Shown here one piece after another: positions 8,218-16,363 of a DNA stretch of 64,000 bases. The notes under the pieces are model-generated. The model was not told the origin of the DNA and did not search any database. It saw only the letters and a list, made by a program, of their open reading frames with translations. A program made the position numbers and the translations under genes. The number at the start of each line of letters is the position of its first letter. The stretch's first letter is position 1. The DNA is taken from assembly GCF_023023025.1 (NCBI RefSeq), contig NZ_CP095481.1:7577001-7641000 (forward strand), written 5' to 3'. Source of the DNA: Amycolatopsis sp. WQ 127309. Its GTDB lineage: Bacteria; Actinomycetota; Actinomycetes; Mycobacteriales; Pseudonocardiaceae.

Positions 8218-8790
8218 TTACTTCACCAGTTTCGCGTAGACGATCACGTTGTCGAGGTAGTTGCGGCTCGCCGCGTCGTACTTGCCACCACAGGTGATCA
8301 GCCGCAGTTCCGGCTCGTTCGTGTTCCCGTACACGGCTTCCGTGGGGAACTCCTTCTTCGCGATCTGGTCGACCTTCGCCACGGTGAACGTGAGCTTGCC
8401 GCCGTCGGCGCGGTCGACGTGCACCTGGTCGCCGACCTTCATCTCGTGCAGCCGCCAGAAGATGCCCTTCTGGTGGTCGCCGTCGATGTGGCCCAGGATG
8501 ACCGCCGGGCCGACCTCGCCGGGCGTCGGCCCGTACTCGTACCAGCCGGCCTGCAGGGGCTGGTCGACCGGCGGAACCTCGACGGTCTTGTCGGCGTTGA
8601 GCCCGAGCGAGACCAGCGACGACTGCGCGTCGATGGCGGGGACGTCGATCGCGGTGGGCAGGGACCGCGACAGCCCAGCGGGGGCGACCGCGGCGGGCAC
8701 GGGCGCCGGGTTGCCGGCCGCGGTCGGCGTCGCGGCACCGCACCCGGCGAGCAGCAACGCGGTGAGGACGAAGAGAAGTGCGCGGCGCAT
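8218..8790 (-). CDS. Class F-like sortase, lipoprotein
   Basis: Predicted extracytoplasmic cysteine transpeptidase (190 aa). A lipoprotein signal ends in LLLAGC (Cys17), unusual for sortases, which are mostly anchored by a membrane helix. The fold runs from about residue 45: AIDVPAIDAQSSLVSLGL, AVILGHIDG with catalytic His101, LRLITCGG with catalytic Cys167, and SRNYLDNVIVYA with catalytic Arg176. This short form without a C-terminal membrane helix fits class F of actinobacteria. The ATG at 8790 is chosen because upstream in-frame sequence is arginine-rich and overlaps the preceding gene. It follows the exported protein gene by 4 bases and probably acts on it. Confidence 0.88.
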   Translation of the reverse strand: MRRALLFVLTALLLAGCGAATPTAAGNPAPVPAAVAPAGLSRSLPTAIDVPAIDAQSSLVSLGLNADKTVEVPPVDQPLQAGWYEYGPTPGEVGPAVILGHIDGDHQKGIFWRLHEMKVGDQVHVDRADGGKLTFTVAKVDQIAKKEFPTEAVYGNTNEPELRLITCGGKYDAASRNYLDNVIVYAKLVK

Positions 8791-8794
8791 CGGC

Positions 8795-9586
8795 TCAGCC
8801 CTCGGTCGCGAGGCTGCCGTCGCCGGTCTGCGGGGCACCGGCGGGCACGACGGTGACCTGGCCCGGGTTCTGCGGACGCGGCGGGGCCTGCGGCGCGAGT
8901 TCCTTCGCCGGGCCGCAGGAGACGGACGCGAGCTTGACGTCACCGCTGCCGATGGCGCCGGTGACGTCGCCGCCGAGCAGCTTGACGTGCAGCGCGGTCA
9001 CGTCGAGGCCGCCGTCGTAGCGCTGGTCCTGCTCGTTGACGATCACCTCGACCACGCCGGGGATGCCGAGACGCGTGTTGGGCGCGGCCTCCGCCGGGAT
9101 CGTGCCGAGCCGGCCGAGGTTGACCCCGGCCAGGTCGCTGCTGCCGACGACCTTGCCGTCGGCCGAAGCGCAGCGGGCGCTGATCACCCGCGCCGACGGC
9201 ACCCGGCCGGCGACCGCGGCCAGCACGGGCAGCGTCGCCTCGACGATGCTCGCCTTGCTCGCGACCGAAGCCGCGTCGGAGACGACGGAGCTGGAGATCG
9301 CCTTCGCCGTGACGAGCCCCTTCAGCGGGGCGTCGGCCACGTTCGCCGAGGTCGGGCCGGTGCTGCTCGACGGGGCCAGCTTGCCGGTCTCGACGGTGAT
9401 CCCCTTGCCACCGGCCAGATCCTTCAGCACGCCGGGCAGCAGGGAGACCCCGGCGGACGCACCGAAAGCGGAGCCGGTCACCCCGGCGTCCCCGGCCGGC
9501 GCACCGGTGGCGCCGGTGGCTCCGGTGGCCAGGACGACGGCGGTCAGGCCGGCCAGGCTCCCGGCTCGGAGCATGGTTGTGCGCAT
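8795..9586 (-). CDS. Secreted choice-of-anchor P-like protein, probable sortase partner
   Basis: A 263-aa exported protein. A signal peptide with a weakly charged start (MRTTMLRAGSLAGLTAVVLA) is followed by Ala/Gly/Thr-rich sequence. The body contains SARCASADGKVVGSSDLAG, NTRLGIPGVVEVIVNEQ and VTALHVKLLGG, the pattern of actinobacterial proteins annotated choice-of-anchor P. Two cysteines may form a disulphide. The C-terminus reads GAPQTGDGSLATEG: APQTG at 251-255 resembles a sortase motif, but no hydrophobic helix or basic tail follows. AAAGGA precedes the ATG. It is the first gene of a two-gene operon with the sortase. Function is unknown; a wall-associated role is inferred. Confidence 0.78.
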   Translation of the reverse strand: MRTTMLRAGSLAGLTAVVLATGATGATGAPAGDAGVTGSAFGASAGVSLLPGVLKDLAGGKGITVETGKLAPSSSTGPTSANVADAPLKGLVTAKAISSSVVSDAASVASKASIVEATLPVLAAVAGRVPSARVISARCASADGKVVGSSDLAGVNLGRLGTIPAEAAPNTRLGIPGVVEVIVNEQDQRYDGGLDVTALHVKLLGGDVTGAIGSGDVKLASVSCGPAKELAPQAPPRPQNPGQVTVVPAGAPQTGDGSLATEG

Positions 9587-9979
9587 GAACGAGGTCCTTT
9601 CAAAGAAATGGGCCGCGAAAACGTGCGGCGACGGCGGGCCGAGCGTGACTCGGTCCGCGGAGGAAAGCTCGGCCACGCTATCAAAATCGCGCTTGCTGCC
9701 AAGTAGGCCGAGATCCCCGGTGGTTACCCGAGTTCGCGAAACGTGATCTTCCGGAAAACAAACAACTCGAAGTGGCCACTTCGGCTCGACGCATTTCCCC
9801 GATGATCGACGGCGAGTAGTGCCCGTTGCGGCATTCGAGGGGGTTCACCCCCCGTTATGACACGTCCGAGTGATTACTCGGCTGGGGCGCGGCGAACACG
9901 GGGAGTGATGTGACCGCCACGGGATTCGACGGATTCGATTTCCTCGTCCAGCGGGACGGCGGAAGCTGTGCGTGGCCGG
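9587..9979. other. Intergenic region, 393 bp, no gene seen
   Basis: Relatively AT-rich DNA (for example around 9760-9800) between two minus-strand genes. It should hold the promoter of the anchor-P/sortase operon and the 3' end of the nitrilase transcript. A short stem CCGAGT (9866-9871) with ACTCGG (9876-9881) is the only hairpin of note and could terminate the nitrilase mRNA. I see no supported ORF. Confidence 0.5.
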
Positions 9980-10867
9980 TCAGAAGGTGCCGTGCTCGTC
10001 GCTTCGCGGGTCGCCGCGGACGACGTGGTCGTCGTAGAGCCCGGCTTGCGCGGTGCGGCGCCAGGGCCGCGCCAGCTGCACCGCCGTGACGATGTCCGGG
10101 TCCGACAGCTCGAGGTCGGCGACGGCCAGACCGGGCTCCGGACTCGAGGACGCCCGCGCGATCCACCGGCCACCGGGCGCGACGACACCGGCGGGCACGG
10201 TGGCGGCGAACTGGGCGGGGACCGAGTAGCCGAGCCAGTAGCTGTACAGCGTCCCGTACGCCTGGGCGACCGTGGCCCGGGCCGCGTCGTCCACCATCAC
10301 CGACACCAGGACGCAGTCGACGTCGAGGCGCTCGTACTCGGCGAACAGCTCGGGGAAGCTGACCTCGATGCACAACGCGCAGCCGAACCGGAAGCCGTCG
10401 ATCTCGAAGACCAGCGGCTCGGTGCCGGGCGAGTAGAGGTACCGCACCTCGGTGTTCGACAGGAACCGCTTGTCGTACCGGCCGACGAGCTTTCCGGTGT
10501 CCGACACGACGTAGAGGCTGTTGTGCGGGCGGTTTCCGCCGCTCAGCGGGTGGATCGAGCCGAACGCGACCCAGATCCCGAGCCGGCCGGCCAGCTCGGC
10601 GATCGCCTCGGCCTCCGCGCGCAGCACCGGCCACGCCGCGCGCGTCCAGTCGGCCGGGCCGACCCGCTCCGGGCCGTGCACCGACATCACCCGCTTGTGC
10701 GGGTAGGTGATCGCCCCTTCCGGGAACTGCACCAGCCGGGCGCCCGCGTCGCGCGCTTCGACCATCAGCTCGCGCAGCCGGGTACCCGACGCGCGGAGCG
10801 CCGTCACGTCGCCGGGATCTTCGACCACTTCGCTCTGGGCCACCGCCAAGCGGAACGTCCGCGCCAC
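9980..10867 (-). CDS. Carbon-nitrogen hydrolase (nitrilase superfamily)
   Basis: Cytoplasmic amidase-type enzyme (295 aa, normal length). The triad is visible: Glu50 in QFPEGAI, Lys133 in YDKRFL, and nucleophile Cys166 in CALCIEVSFPE. These enzymes hydrolyse amides, nitriles or carbamoyl groups through a Cys thioester. The sequence does not single out a known subfamily. It is transcribed divergently from the acyl-AMP ligase operon, with 43 bases to that operon's proposed first codon, so the two promoters face each other in a very short interval and may share control. Whether it functions with that operon is unknown. Confidence 0.9.
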   Translation of the reverse strand: MARTFRLAVAQSEVVEDPGDVTALRASGTRLRELMVEARDAGARLVQFPEGAITYPHKRVMSVHGPERVGPADWTRAAWPVLRAEAEAIAELAGRLGIWVAFGSIHPLSGGNRPHNSLYVVSDTGKLVGRYDKRFLSNTEVRYLYSPGTEPLVFEIDGFRFGCALCIEVSFPELFAEYERLDVDCVLVSVMVDDAARATVAQAYGTLYSYWLGYSVPAQFAATVPAGVVAPGGRWIARASSSPEPGLAVADLELSDPDIVTAVQLARPWRRTAQAGLYDDHVVRGDPRSDEHGTF

Positions 10868-10898
10868 GACCCGAGCCTAGTCCGGCTACCGCGCGCGG

Positions 10899-10904
10899 TA
10901 GGTT
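10899..10904 (+). promoter_or_regulatory. Candidate -10 element TAGGTT
   Basis: TAGGTT ends 7 bases before an ATG at 10911, the geometry of leaderless transcription in actinobacteria, where transcription starts at the A of the ATG. No consensus -35 is visible. Confidence 0.5.
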
Positions 10905-10910
10905 GCCCGT

Positions 10911-10940
10911 ATGCGTCCCGTCCGCCCGAGCCGCCGGTGA
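10911..10940 (+). CDS. Putative 9-codon Arg-rich leader peptide
   Basis: MRPVRPSRR followed by TGA. The ATG is placed at the expected start point of a leaderless transcript. The stop overlaps the GTG of the acyl-AMP ligase as GTGA, so ribosomes finishing the leader could restart on the ligase. Four arginines and two prolines in nine residues hint at attenuation or simply at translational coupling. Too short to prove by sequence alone. Confidence 0.4.
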   Translation: MRPVRPSRR

Positions 10941-12574
10941 ACGTGCCCGAAGAGGTGCTGCGCACCTCGATCGTCGAGCGCCTCTTCGCGCGCGGCGCCG
11001 ACGAGCGTCCGCTGTTCACCCACCAGGACCACAACGCCGGCGCCGAGCACACGCTGACGTGGGCCGGGTTCACGGCGCGGGTGCGCGTGGTGGCCGGCGC
11101 GCTGGGCCGCGTCGCCGAGCCGGGGGAGCGCGTCGCGATCCTCGCGGGCCAGGACCTGAACTACCCGCTCGCGTTCTTCGGCGCGCTCGCCGCCGGCCTG
11201 GTCGCGGTGCCGCTGATGGCGCCGGCGAGCCGCGGCCAGCGCGACCGGCTCACCGGCGTGCTGGCCGACTGCGGCGCCCGCGTCTGGCTGACGTCGTCGG
11301 CTGCGGCCGCCCGGGTGCGCGAAGCCGGCGATTTCGACCACCTCGTGGTGGCCGACGAAGTGTCCGGCCCGGGCGTCGATCCGGTCCCGGTGACGGCGGA
11401 AACCCCGGCGTACCTGCAATACACGTCCGGCTCGACGCGGGAACCGGCCGGCGCGGTGATCCCGCACCGGGCGATCGTCGCCGCCTGCTGGCAGGGCAGC
11501 CGCGCCTACGCCGTCGACGAAGGCACGACCTGCGCCGGCTGGATCCCGTTCTTCCACGACATGGGCCTGATCCAGCTGCTGTGCCTGCCCGTCTTCGCCG
11601 GCGGCCGCTCGGTGTTCATGGCCCCGGCCGAGTTCGTGCACCGGCCGCAGCGGTGGCTGCGGCAGCTGCACGACTACCCGGCGGTGTTCACCGCCGCCCC
11701 GAACTTCGCGTTCGACCTCGCGGCCGACGCGGCGGCCGAGGCCGGCGACGACCTCGACCTGTCCGGCGTGCGGGTCGCCCTCAACGGCAGCGAACCCGTC
11801 CGGCCGCGCACGGTTCGGCGGTTCCAGGAGGTGTTCGGCCCGCGCGGGTTCCGCCCCGGGGCGCACTGCCCGTCCTACGGCCTGGCCGAAGCCACCGTCT
11901 ACGTCACGAGCGCGGGCCCCGAAGGACCGCGCGGCGCGGTGTTCGACCGGGACGCCCTTGCGCAGGGCGCAGCCGTCGAAATGGTCGACGGCCAGGAACT
12001 CGTGTCGGTCGGGCGTCCGGTCGGGCAGCGCGTGCGGATCGTCCGGGATGGACGGACGGCGCCCGACGGCGAGGTCGGCGAGATCTGGATCCATGGCTCG
12101 AACGTGGCCACCGGCTACTGGGGCCGCGGTGACGCCGCCGCGTTCGGCGCCACGCTCGACGGCCTGCGCGGCTGGCTGCGCACCGGCGACCTCGGTGTCG
12201 TGCACCGCGGCGACCTCTACGTCACCGGCCGGATCAAGGACCTCATCGTCGTCGACGGCCGCAACTTCCACCCGCAGGACATCGAAGCGGCGGCGGGGGA
12301 AGCGCACCCGGCCGTCCGCCGGGACCGCGTCGCCGCGTTCGGCGTGGCCGACGACGACGGCGAGGGCGCGGTGGTCGTGGCCGAGTGGGCGCGTGACACC
12401 GACGGCGTGAACGTCCAAGAAGTGACCAGGGCGGTGCTGCGCGCGGTGTCGCGCGAGCACGACCTCACGCTGCGTTCGGTACGTCTGGTCCCTTCCGGCG
12501 GACTTCCGCGCACTTCCAGTGGCAAGGTCGCCCGGTCGGCCGCCAAGGCGCGTTATGGTGACTTCCGTGGGTGA
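10937..12574 (+). CDS. Fatty acyl-AMP ligase (FAAL-type adenylate-forming enzyme)
   Basis: Activates a fatty acid as acyl-AMP for transfer to an acyl carrier protein (545 aa). The adenylation motif YLQYTSGST (Thr163) lies in the family position. GWIPFFHDMGL, NGSEPVR, PSYGLAEATVYV, WLRTGDLG and the C-terminal GRIKDLIVVDGRNFHPQDIE are hallmarks of the FAAL/FadD32 branch rather than of acyl-CoA ligases. PRTSSGKVARSAAK holds the catalytic lysine. GTG at 10937 overlaps the stop of the 9-codon leader. The next gene encodes an ACP, the expected acceptor. No polyketide or peptide synthetase follows; the rest of the operon encodes type VII secretion-like proteins, which is unusual. Confidence 0.9.
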   Translation: MNVPEEVLRTSIVERLFARGADERPLFTHQDHNAGAEHTLTWAGFTARVRVVAGALGRVAEPGERVAILAGQDLNYPLAFFGALAAGLVAVPLMAPASRGQRDRLTGVLADCGARVWLTSSAAAARVREAGDFDHLVVADEVSGPGVDPVPVTAETPAYLQYTSGSTREPAGAVIPHRAIVAACWQGSRAYAVDEGTTCAGWIPFFHDMGLIQLLCLPVFAGGRSVFMAPAEFVHRPQRWLRQLHDYPAVFTAAPNFAFDLAADAAAEAGDDLDLSGVRVALNGSEPVRPRTVRRFQEVFGPRGFRPGAHCPSYGLAEATVYVTSAGPEGPRGAVFDRDALAQGAAVEMVDGQELVSVGRPVGQRVRIVRDGRTAPDGEVGEIWIHGSNVATGYWGRGDAAAFGATLDGLRGWLRTGDLGVVHRGDLYVTGRIKDLIVVDGRNFHPQDIEAAAGEAHPAVRRDRVAAFGVADDDGEGAVVVAEWARDTDGVNVQEVTRAVLRAVSREHDLTLRSVRLVPSGGLPRTSSGKVARSAAKARYGDFRG

Positions 12575-12830
12575 TCACCGCGCCGAGGTCACGAAGGTCG
12601 TCAGCGAGACCTTCATGCTGGACCCCGCCGGCGTCGAGCCCGACGCTCCCCTCGAGGAGCTGGGCATCGACTCCAAGGGCCGGATCAAGCTGCTGGCGGC
12701 GCTGGAGGTCTACTTCCGGGTGACGATCGACCTGGACCAGCTCGACCGGTTCACCGACGTGGGTTCGGTGGCCGAAGTGCTCACGGAAGCGCTCGCGGGC
12801 GCGACCGGCGGATCTGACGAGAGGCTCTGA
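12555..12830 (+). CDS. Acyl carrier protein
   Basis: A stand-alone carrier protein (91 aa from the ATG; GTG at 12567 is an equally possible start). ELGIDSKGRIKLLAALE is the helix-II motif; Ser40 is the phosphopantetheine attachment site. DLDQLDRFTDVGSVAEVL matches the ACP third and fourth helices. It overlaps the 3' end of the acyl-AMP ligase gene, so the two are made together and very probably form an acyl-loading pair. The destination of the acyl chain is not encoded in an obvious way nearby. Confidence 0.87.
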   Translation: MVTSVGDHRAEVTKVVSETFMLDPAGVEPDAPLEELGIDSKGRIKLLAALEVYFRVTIDLDQLDRFTDVGSVAEVLTEALAGATGGSDERL

Positions 12831-12831
12831 A

Positions 12832-13146
12832 ATGAGCGGGGGGTACACCGCGACGACCGACGCGTTGTCGTCGGCGTCGAAGAACATCGGCCAGCTTTCG
12901 GAACAGCTGCTGGACGACAACCCGGACCTGTCGAGCACGCCGGTCGACGCGGCCGGCTTCGGCCAGGCCCACGGCGCGCACGCGGCGAAGTACACCGCCG
13001 GGGTGACGGCGCTGTGGGCCGCGGTCAGCGGGTACAGCAGCACGCTGGGCTCGTTCGGCACGAACCTCGGCACCGCCGGCAGCAGCTACGGCGCGAACGA
13101 GGAAAACCAGTCGGGCGCGATCACCACCGCGGGGGCTGACCTGTAA
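12832..13146 (+). CDS. EspC-like type VII secretion-associated small protein
   Basis: A 104-aa helical-hairpin protein lacking a signal peptide. MSGGYTATTDALSSASKNI, then FGQAHGAHAAKYTAGVTAL and GTNLGTAGSSYGANEEN, follow the pattern of actinobacterial EspC/ESX-1 secretion-associated proteins: two amphipathic helices with a Gly-containing turn and a C-terminal Y/N-E segment. No WXG motif is present. Such proteins are exported by type VII systems, usually as partners of a larger substrate. It lies one base after the ACP gene and its stop overlaps the start of the large protein (TAATG), which supports a complex with it. Confidence 0.75.
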   Translation: MSGGYTATTDALSSASKNIGQLSEQLLDDNPDLSSTPVDAAGFGQAHGAHAAKYTAGVTALWAAVSGYSSTLGSFGTNLGTAGSSYGANEENQSGAITTAGADL

Positions 13147-16100
13147 TGGCCAAGACCTGGACCGAGGTCAAGGCGGTGCTCGACGACCCGAGCGTGCCCG
13201 CGCAGACCAAGAGCGTGCTGATCAGCAGCTGGATGCGGGAGAACCCGCCGCCCCCGCCGTTCCTGGCCGACCAGGAACCGGACGACATCAAGGCGAAGCG
13301 GCAGGAAGCCGAGAAGCTCGCCACCGCCTACAACGCGAACCCGCTCTTCTCCGGCGTCCCGCTCGACGAGGCCTACGACACCGCCAAGAAGGCGGGCGAC
13401 CAGGCCAGCTACAACGAAGACCAGGAGAAGAAGGCCGTCGACGACGGCAAGAAGAAGCTCGACGACACCAAGCCGCCCGCCTCGGACGAGTCCGGCGGCG
13501 GGGCCAGCACCGGCACGAAGACGTCCGACGAGATCTTCGACGCCGCCGCGCCCGCGCTGAAGCTGTTCGAGACGTTCGGCTCGCTGCTGGCGAAGCTCCC
13601 GGCCGACTGCCGCGGCAACACCCGCGCGCTCGACCTGGACAAGGACATCCGGAAGCCGTTCGACGAGCAGCGCGGCATCAGCTTCCAGAACTTCGTCGAG
13701 GACGCCGACCACTTCAAGACCGGCTCGACCACGGTCGACAAGACGGTGGAGAACACCGGCACCGAGCTGTCCGGCCTGTACCAGAGCTGGACCGGCGCCG
13801 GTGCCGACGCCGCGTCGGACACCTACAACGACAAGATCCTGCCCAAGGCGAACAAGCTGTCCCAGACCCTCGGCAACGCGGGCGAGGCGACGCTCAGCAC
13901 CGCGACCACGGTCTTCCAGCTGTGCAAGGGCAAGGCCGACGCGGTCATCGGGATGTACACCGACCTGGTCGGCAAGGCCGACTACACGATGGCGCAGAAG
14001 GTCGTCGCGGTCGCCAGCGGCGAGCACGGCAACGAGCAGGACCTGGCCCAGATCGCGGGCTGGATGGACGCCAACTTCGGCACCAACCTGGTCAAGACGC
14101 TCAACGACCAGGGCTGCTGCGACGGCGACGAGATCAAGAAGCACGGCCAGGACCTGGCCAAGCAGTGGATCCAGAACCAGTTCAACCCCGACATGTGGGA
14201 CCGGCTCTACCAGGGCTTCGCCAAGACCTGCAAGGACACCAAGGACCTCGTCGACCAGGCCTACGACGCGCTCGACAAGGTCATGGGCAAGGTCAAGAAC
14301 GAGTTCGAGGGCGTCACGATGCCCGGCGGTTCGGGCTCGGGTTCCGGGTCCGGCACCGGTGGGTCCGGTGGCGGCTCCGGTTCCGGTTCGGGCAACGGTG
14401 GTTACGGCGGCGGTTCCGGCTCGGGCAGTGGCTCGGGTTCGGGCGGTGGCGGCTACGGCGGTGGCTCGGGCGGCGGCGACGGTTCGGGTGCCGGTGGTTC
14501 CGGTTCCGGCTCGGGTTCCGGCGGGTCCGGCTCCGGCAGCGGTTCGGGCGGTGGGTCGGGTTCCGGCGGCTCGGGCTCGGGTGGCGGCGGCAACGTGCCG
14601 CCGATCCCGGACTTCGACACGCCGTCCGGTGCCTCCGGCGGCGGCTCCGGGTCCGGTTCGGGCCCGGGTTCCGGCTCCGGTGGTGGCGGTTCGGTGCCGC
14701 CGATCCCGGACATCTCCGGGGGTTCCGGTTCGGGCTCGGGCGGCGGTTCCGGCTCGGGTTCGGGCGCCGGTGGTGGTGGCCCGATGCCGTCCATTCCGGA
14801 CATGTCCGGTGGCGGGGGCTCGGGCGGTGGCGACGACACGACGCCGTCTTCGACGCCGCCACCGTCGTCTTCGGACGGTCAGGAGGCCGCGGCCGCGGCG
14901 GCGGAGGCCGCCAAGAAGAAGGCCGCCGACGCCCTGAGCCAGTTCTCCGGCGAGGGCATCAAGACCGACTCCGGCGACGGCGCGGGCGGCCTCGGCGGTG
15001 GCGGTGGCAGTGACTCCGGCGGTGGTGCCGGCGGCGGCAGCGACACGTCGCCGTCCGGGGCCGGTTCGGGCTCGGGAGCCGGCGGTGGTCAGGACGCGGC
15101 CGCCGCGGCGGCGGAAGCGGCGAAGAAGAAGGCCGCCGACGCGTTGAGCGAGTTCTCCGGCGAGGGCATCAAGACCGACTCCGGTGGCGGTTCGGGCCTC
15201 GGCGGCAGCGGCGGTGGCGACGACGCGGGCTCCGGCTCGGGGTCGGGCTCGGATTCCGGGTCGGACCCGGCCGCGGACGGCAAGGAAGCGGCCGAAAAGG
15301 CCGCGGAGGACGCGAAAAAGCAGGCGTCCGACGCGCTGGACAAGCTCGATGGCGACGGCATCAAGACCGACCAGGACGGCGACGGCCTGCTCGACGACGA
15401 CAAGTCCGACAAGGACGGCGACGGCAAGCCCGACGGCGACGAGAAGCTCGACCACCTGAAGGTCAAGCAGGGCGACAAGACCTTCGAGATGACCGAGCCG
15501 GACTCCGACGGCAAGATGGACATCAAGGTCGGCGAGGGCGACGGCCCGGCGAAGGATTTCAAGCTCGACTGGCCCGACGATGACGCCGCCAAGACCGACC
15601 TCGGCGTCGGCTCGGACGACCCGGGGAAGCCGGACGCCGACGGCGTCTACCACCCCGGCGCGGACGGCAAGATCCACATCCAGGACGGCGACGTCAAGAT
15701 CACCGCCGAGCGGCCCGACGGCCCGAACGGCCCGACGGTCGTGACCGTCGACGACGGCACCGGCAAGCCGACGACCTACACCCTCGGCGAGGACGACACG
15801 TCGCCCGGCGGCCTGGACGACGACGCCAGGAAGCACCTCGACGACGCGCTCAGCGGCGAGACCAGGGGCGACACGGCGTCGCACGCGCTCGGCGACACCC
15901 CCGACGCGAAGCCCGACGACCTGCCGAAGCACAGCGGCACCCTCGACGGGGCCGGCGCGCCGGGCGGCGGCGGGGGTGGCGCGCACGCGCTGTCCACGGC
16001 CGGTCTCGACACGGGCGGCGGTGCGGTGACGGGCTCGCTCGGCGAGTCGCCGTCGCTGTCCGAGGGCGTCCACAGCGGGGTGGGTGCGAGCCAGCAGCAG

Positions 16101-16343
16101 ACGGCGGCGCCCGCGTTCGCCTCGGCGGCCATGTCCGGTGCGAACGGCCAGCCCGGTCAGTCGATGGGCGGCGGCATGCCGATGGGCGGCATGGGCGGCG
16201 GCGGCCAGGGCGGCGGCGACCAGGAGCGCTCGAACCGCGCGTACCGGATCGAGGGCGCCGTCTTCGAGCCGATGGCCGAACCCACCGGCCGCATCGTCGG
16301 GTCGCTGGACGACGAGGAGCCACCGGCCCCCCGCCGGTGGTGA
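13146..16343 (+). CDS. Large WXG-type, Gly/Ser-rich probable type VII substrate
   Basis: A 1065-aa protein without signal peptide or membrane helix. Residues 1-200 are helical and charged. Residues about 200-390 form a helical WXG100-like region with SWTG (Trp215-Gly217) at the turn, and contain CC and other cysteines. Residues 394-571 are almost pure Gly/Ser with VPPIPD and MPSIPD spacers. Three copies of a 32-residue helical unit (EAAKKKAADALSxFSGEGIKTDS core) start at 579, 649 and 713. Residues 742-766 have DxDGDG repeats like calcium-binding thrombospondin type 3 motifs. The acidic C-terminal half ends PPAPRRW. It is probably a surface or secreted protein; the function is unknown. Confidence 0.8.
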   Translation: MAKTWTEVKAVLDDPSVPAQTKSVLISSWMRENPPPPPFLADQEPDDIKAKRQEAEKLATAYNANPLFSGVPLDEAYDTAKKAGDQASYNEDQEKKAVDDGKKKLDDTKPPASDESGGGASTGTKTSDEIFDAAAPALKLFETFGSLLAKLPADCRGNTRALDLDKDIRKPFDEQRGISFQNFVEDADHFKTGSTTVDKTVENTGTELSGLYQSWTGAGADAASDTYNDKILPKANKLSQTLGNAGEATLSTATTVFQLCKGKADAVIGMYTDLVGKADYTMAQKVVAVASGEHGNEQDLAQIAGWMDANFGTNLVKTLNDQGCCDGDEIKKHGQDLAKQWIQNQFNPDMWDRLYQGFAKTCKDTKDLVDQAYDALDKVMGKVKNEFEGVTMPGGSGSGSGSGTGGSGGGSGSGSGNGGYGGGSGSGSGSGSGGGGYGGGSGGGDGSGAGGSGSGSGSGGSGSGSGSGGGSGSGGSGSGGGGNVPPIPDFDTPSGASGGGSGSGSGPGSGSGGGGSVPPIPDISGGSGSGSGGGSGSGSGAGGGGPMPSIPDMSGGGGSGGGDDTTPSSTPPPSSSDGQEAAAAAAEAAKKKAADALSQFSGEGIKTDSGDGAGGLGGGGGSDSGGGAGGGSDTSPSGAGSGSGAGGGQDAAAAAAEAAKKKAADALSEFSGEGIKTDSGGGSGLGGSGGGDDAGSGSGSGSDSGSDPAADGKEAAEKAAEDAKKQASDALDKLDGDGIKTDQDGDGLLDDDKSDKDGDGKPDGDEKLDHLKVKQGDKTFEMTEPDSDGKMDIKVGEGDGPAKDFKLDWPDDDAAKTDLGVGSDDPGKPDADGVYHPGADGKIHIQDGDVKITAERPDGPNGPTVVTVDDGTGKPTTYTLGEDDTSPGGLDDDARKHLDDALSGETRGDTASHALGDTPDAKPDDLPKHSGTLDGAGAPGGGGGGAHALSTAGLDTGGGAVTGSLGESPSLSEGVHSGVGASQQQTAAPAFASAAMSGANGQPGQSMGGGMPMGGMGGGGQGGGDQERSNRAYRIEGAVFEPMAEPTGRIVGSLDDEEPPAPRRW
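14880..15377 (+). repeat. Three in-frame copies of a 96-bp coding repeat
   Basis: Within the large protein gene, 32-codon units start at 14880, 15090 and 15282. Copies 1 and 2 are nearly identical at the protein level (both contain EAAKKKAADALS and FSGEGIKTDSG); copy 3 is diverged and leads straight into the DxDGDG segment. They are separated by Gly/Ser spacers of unequal length. Confidence 0.8.
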
Positions 16344-16363
16344 GCGCGGGCTGAGGAGGACGC

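Noticed and set aside
13086..16073. 995-codon minus-strand ORF opposite the large Gly/Ser-rich gene
   Set aside because: It is the antisense of low-complexity GC-rich DNA, shows no domain, and third-position GC and the operon context favour the plus strand.
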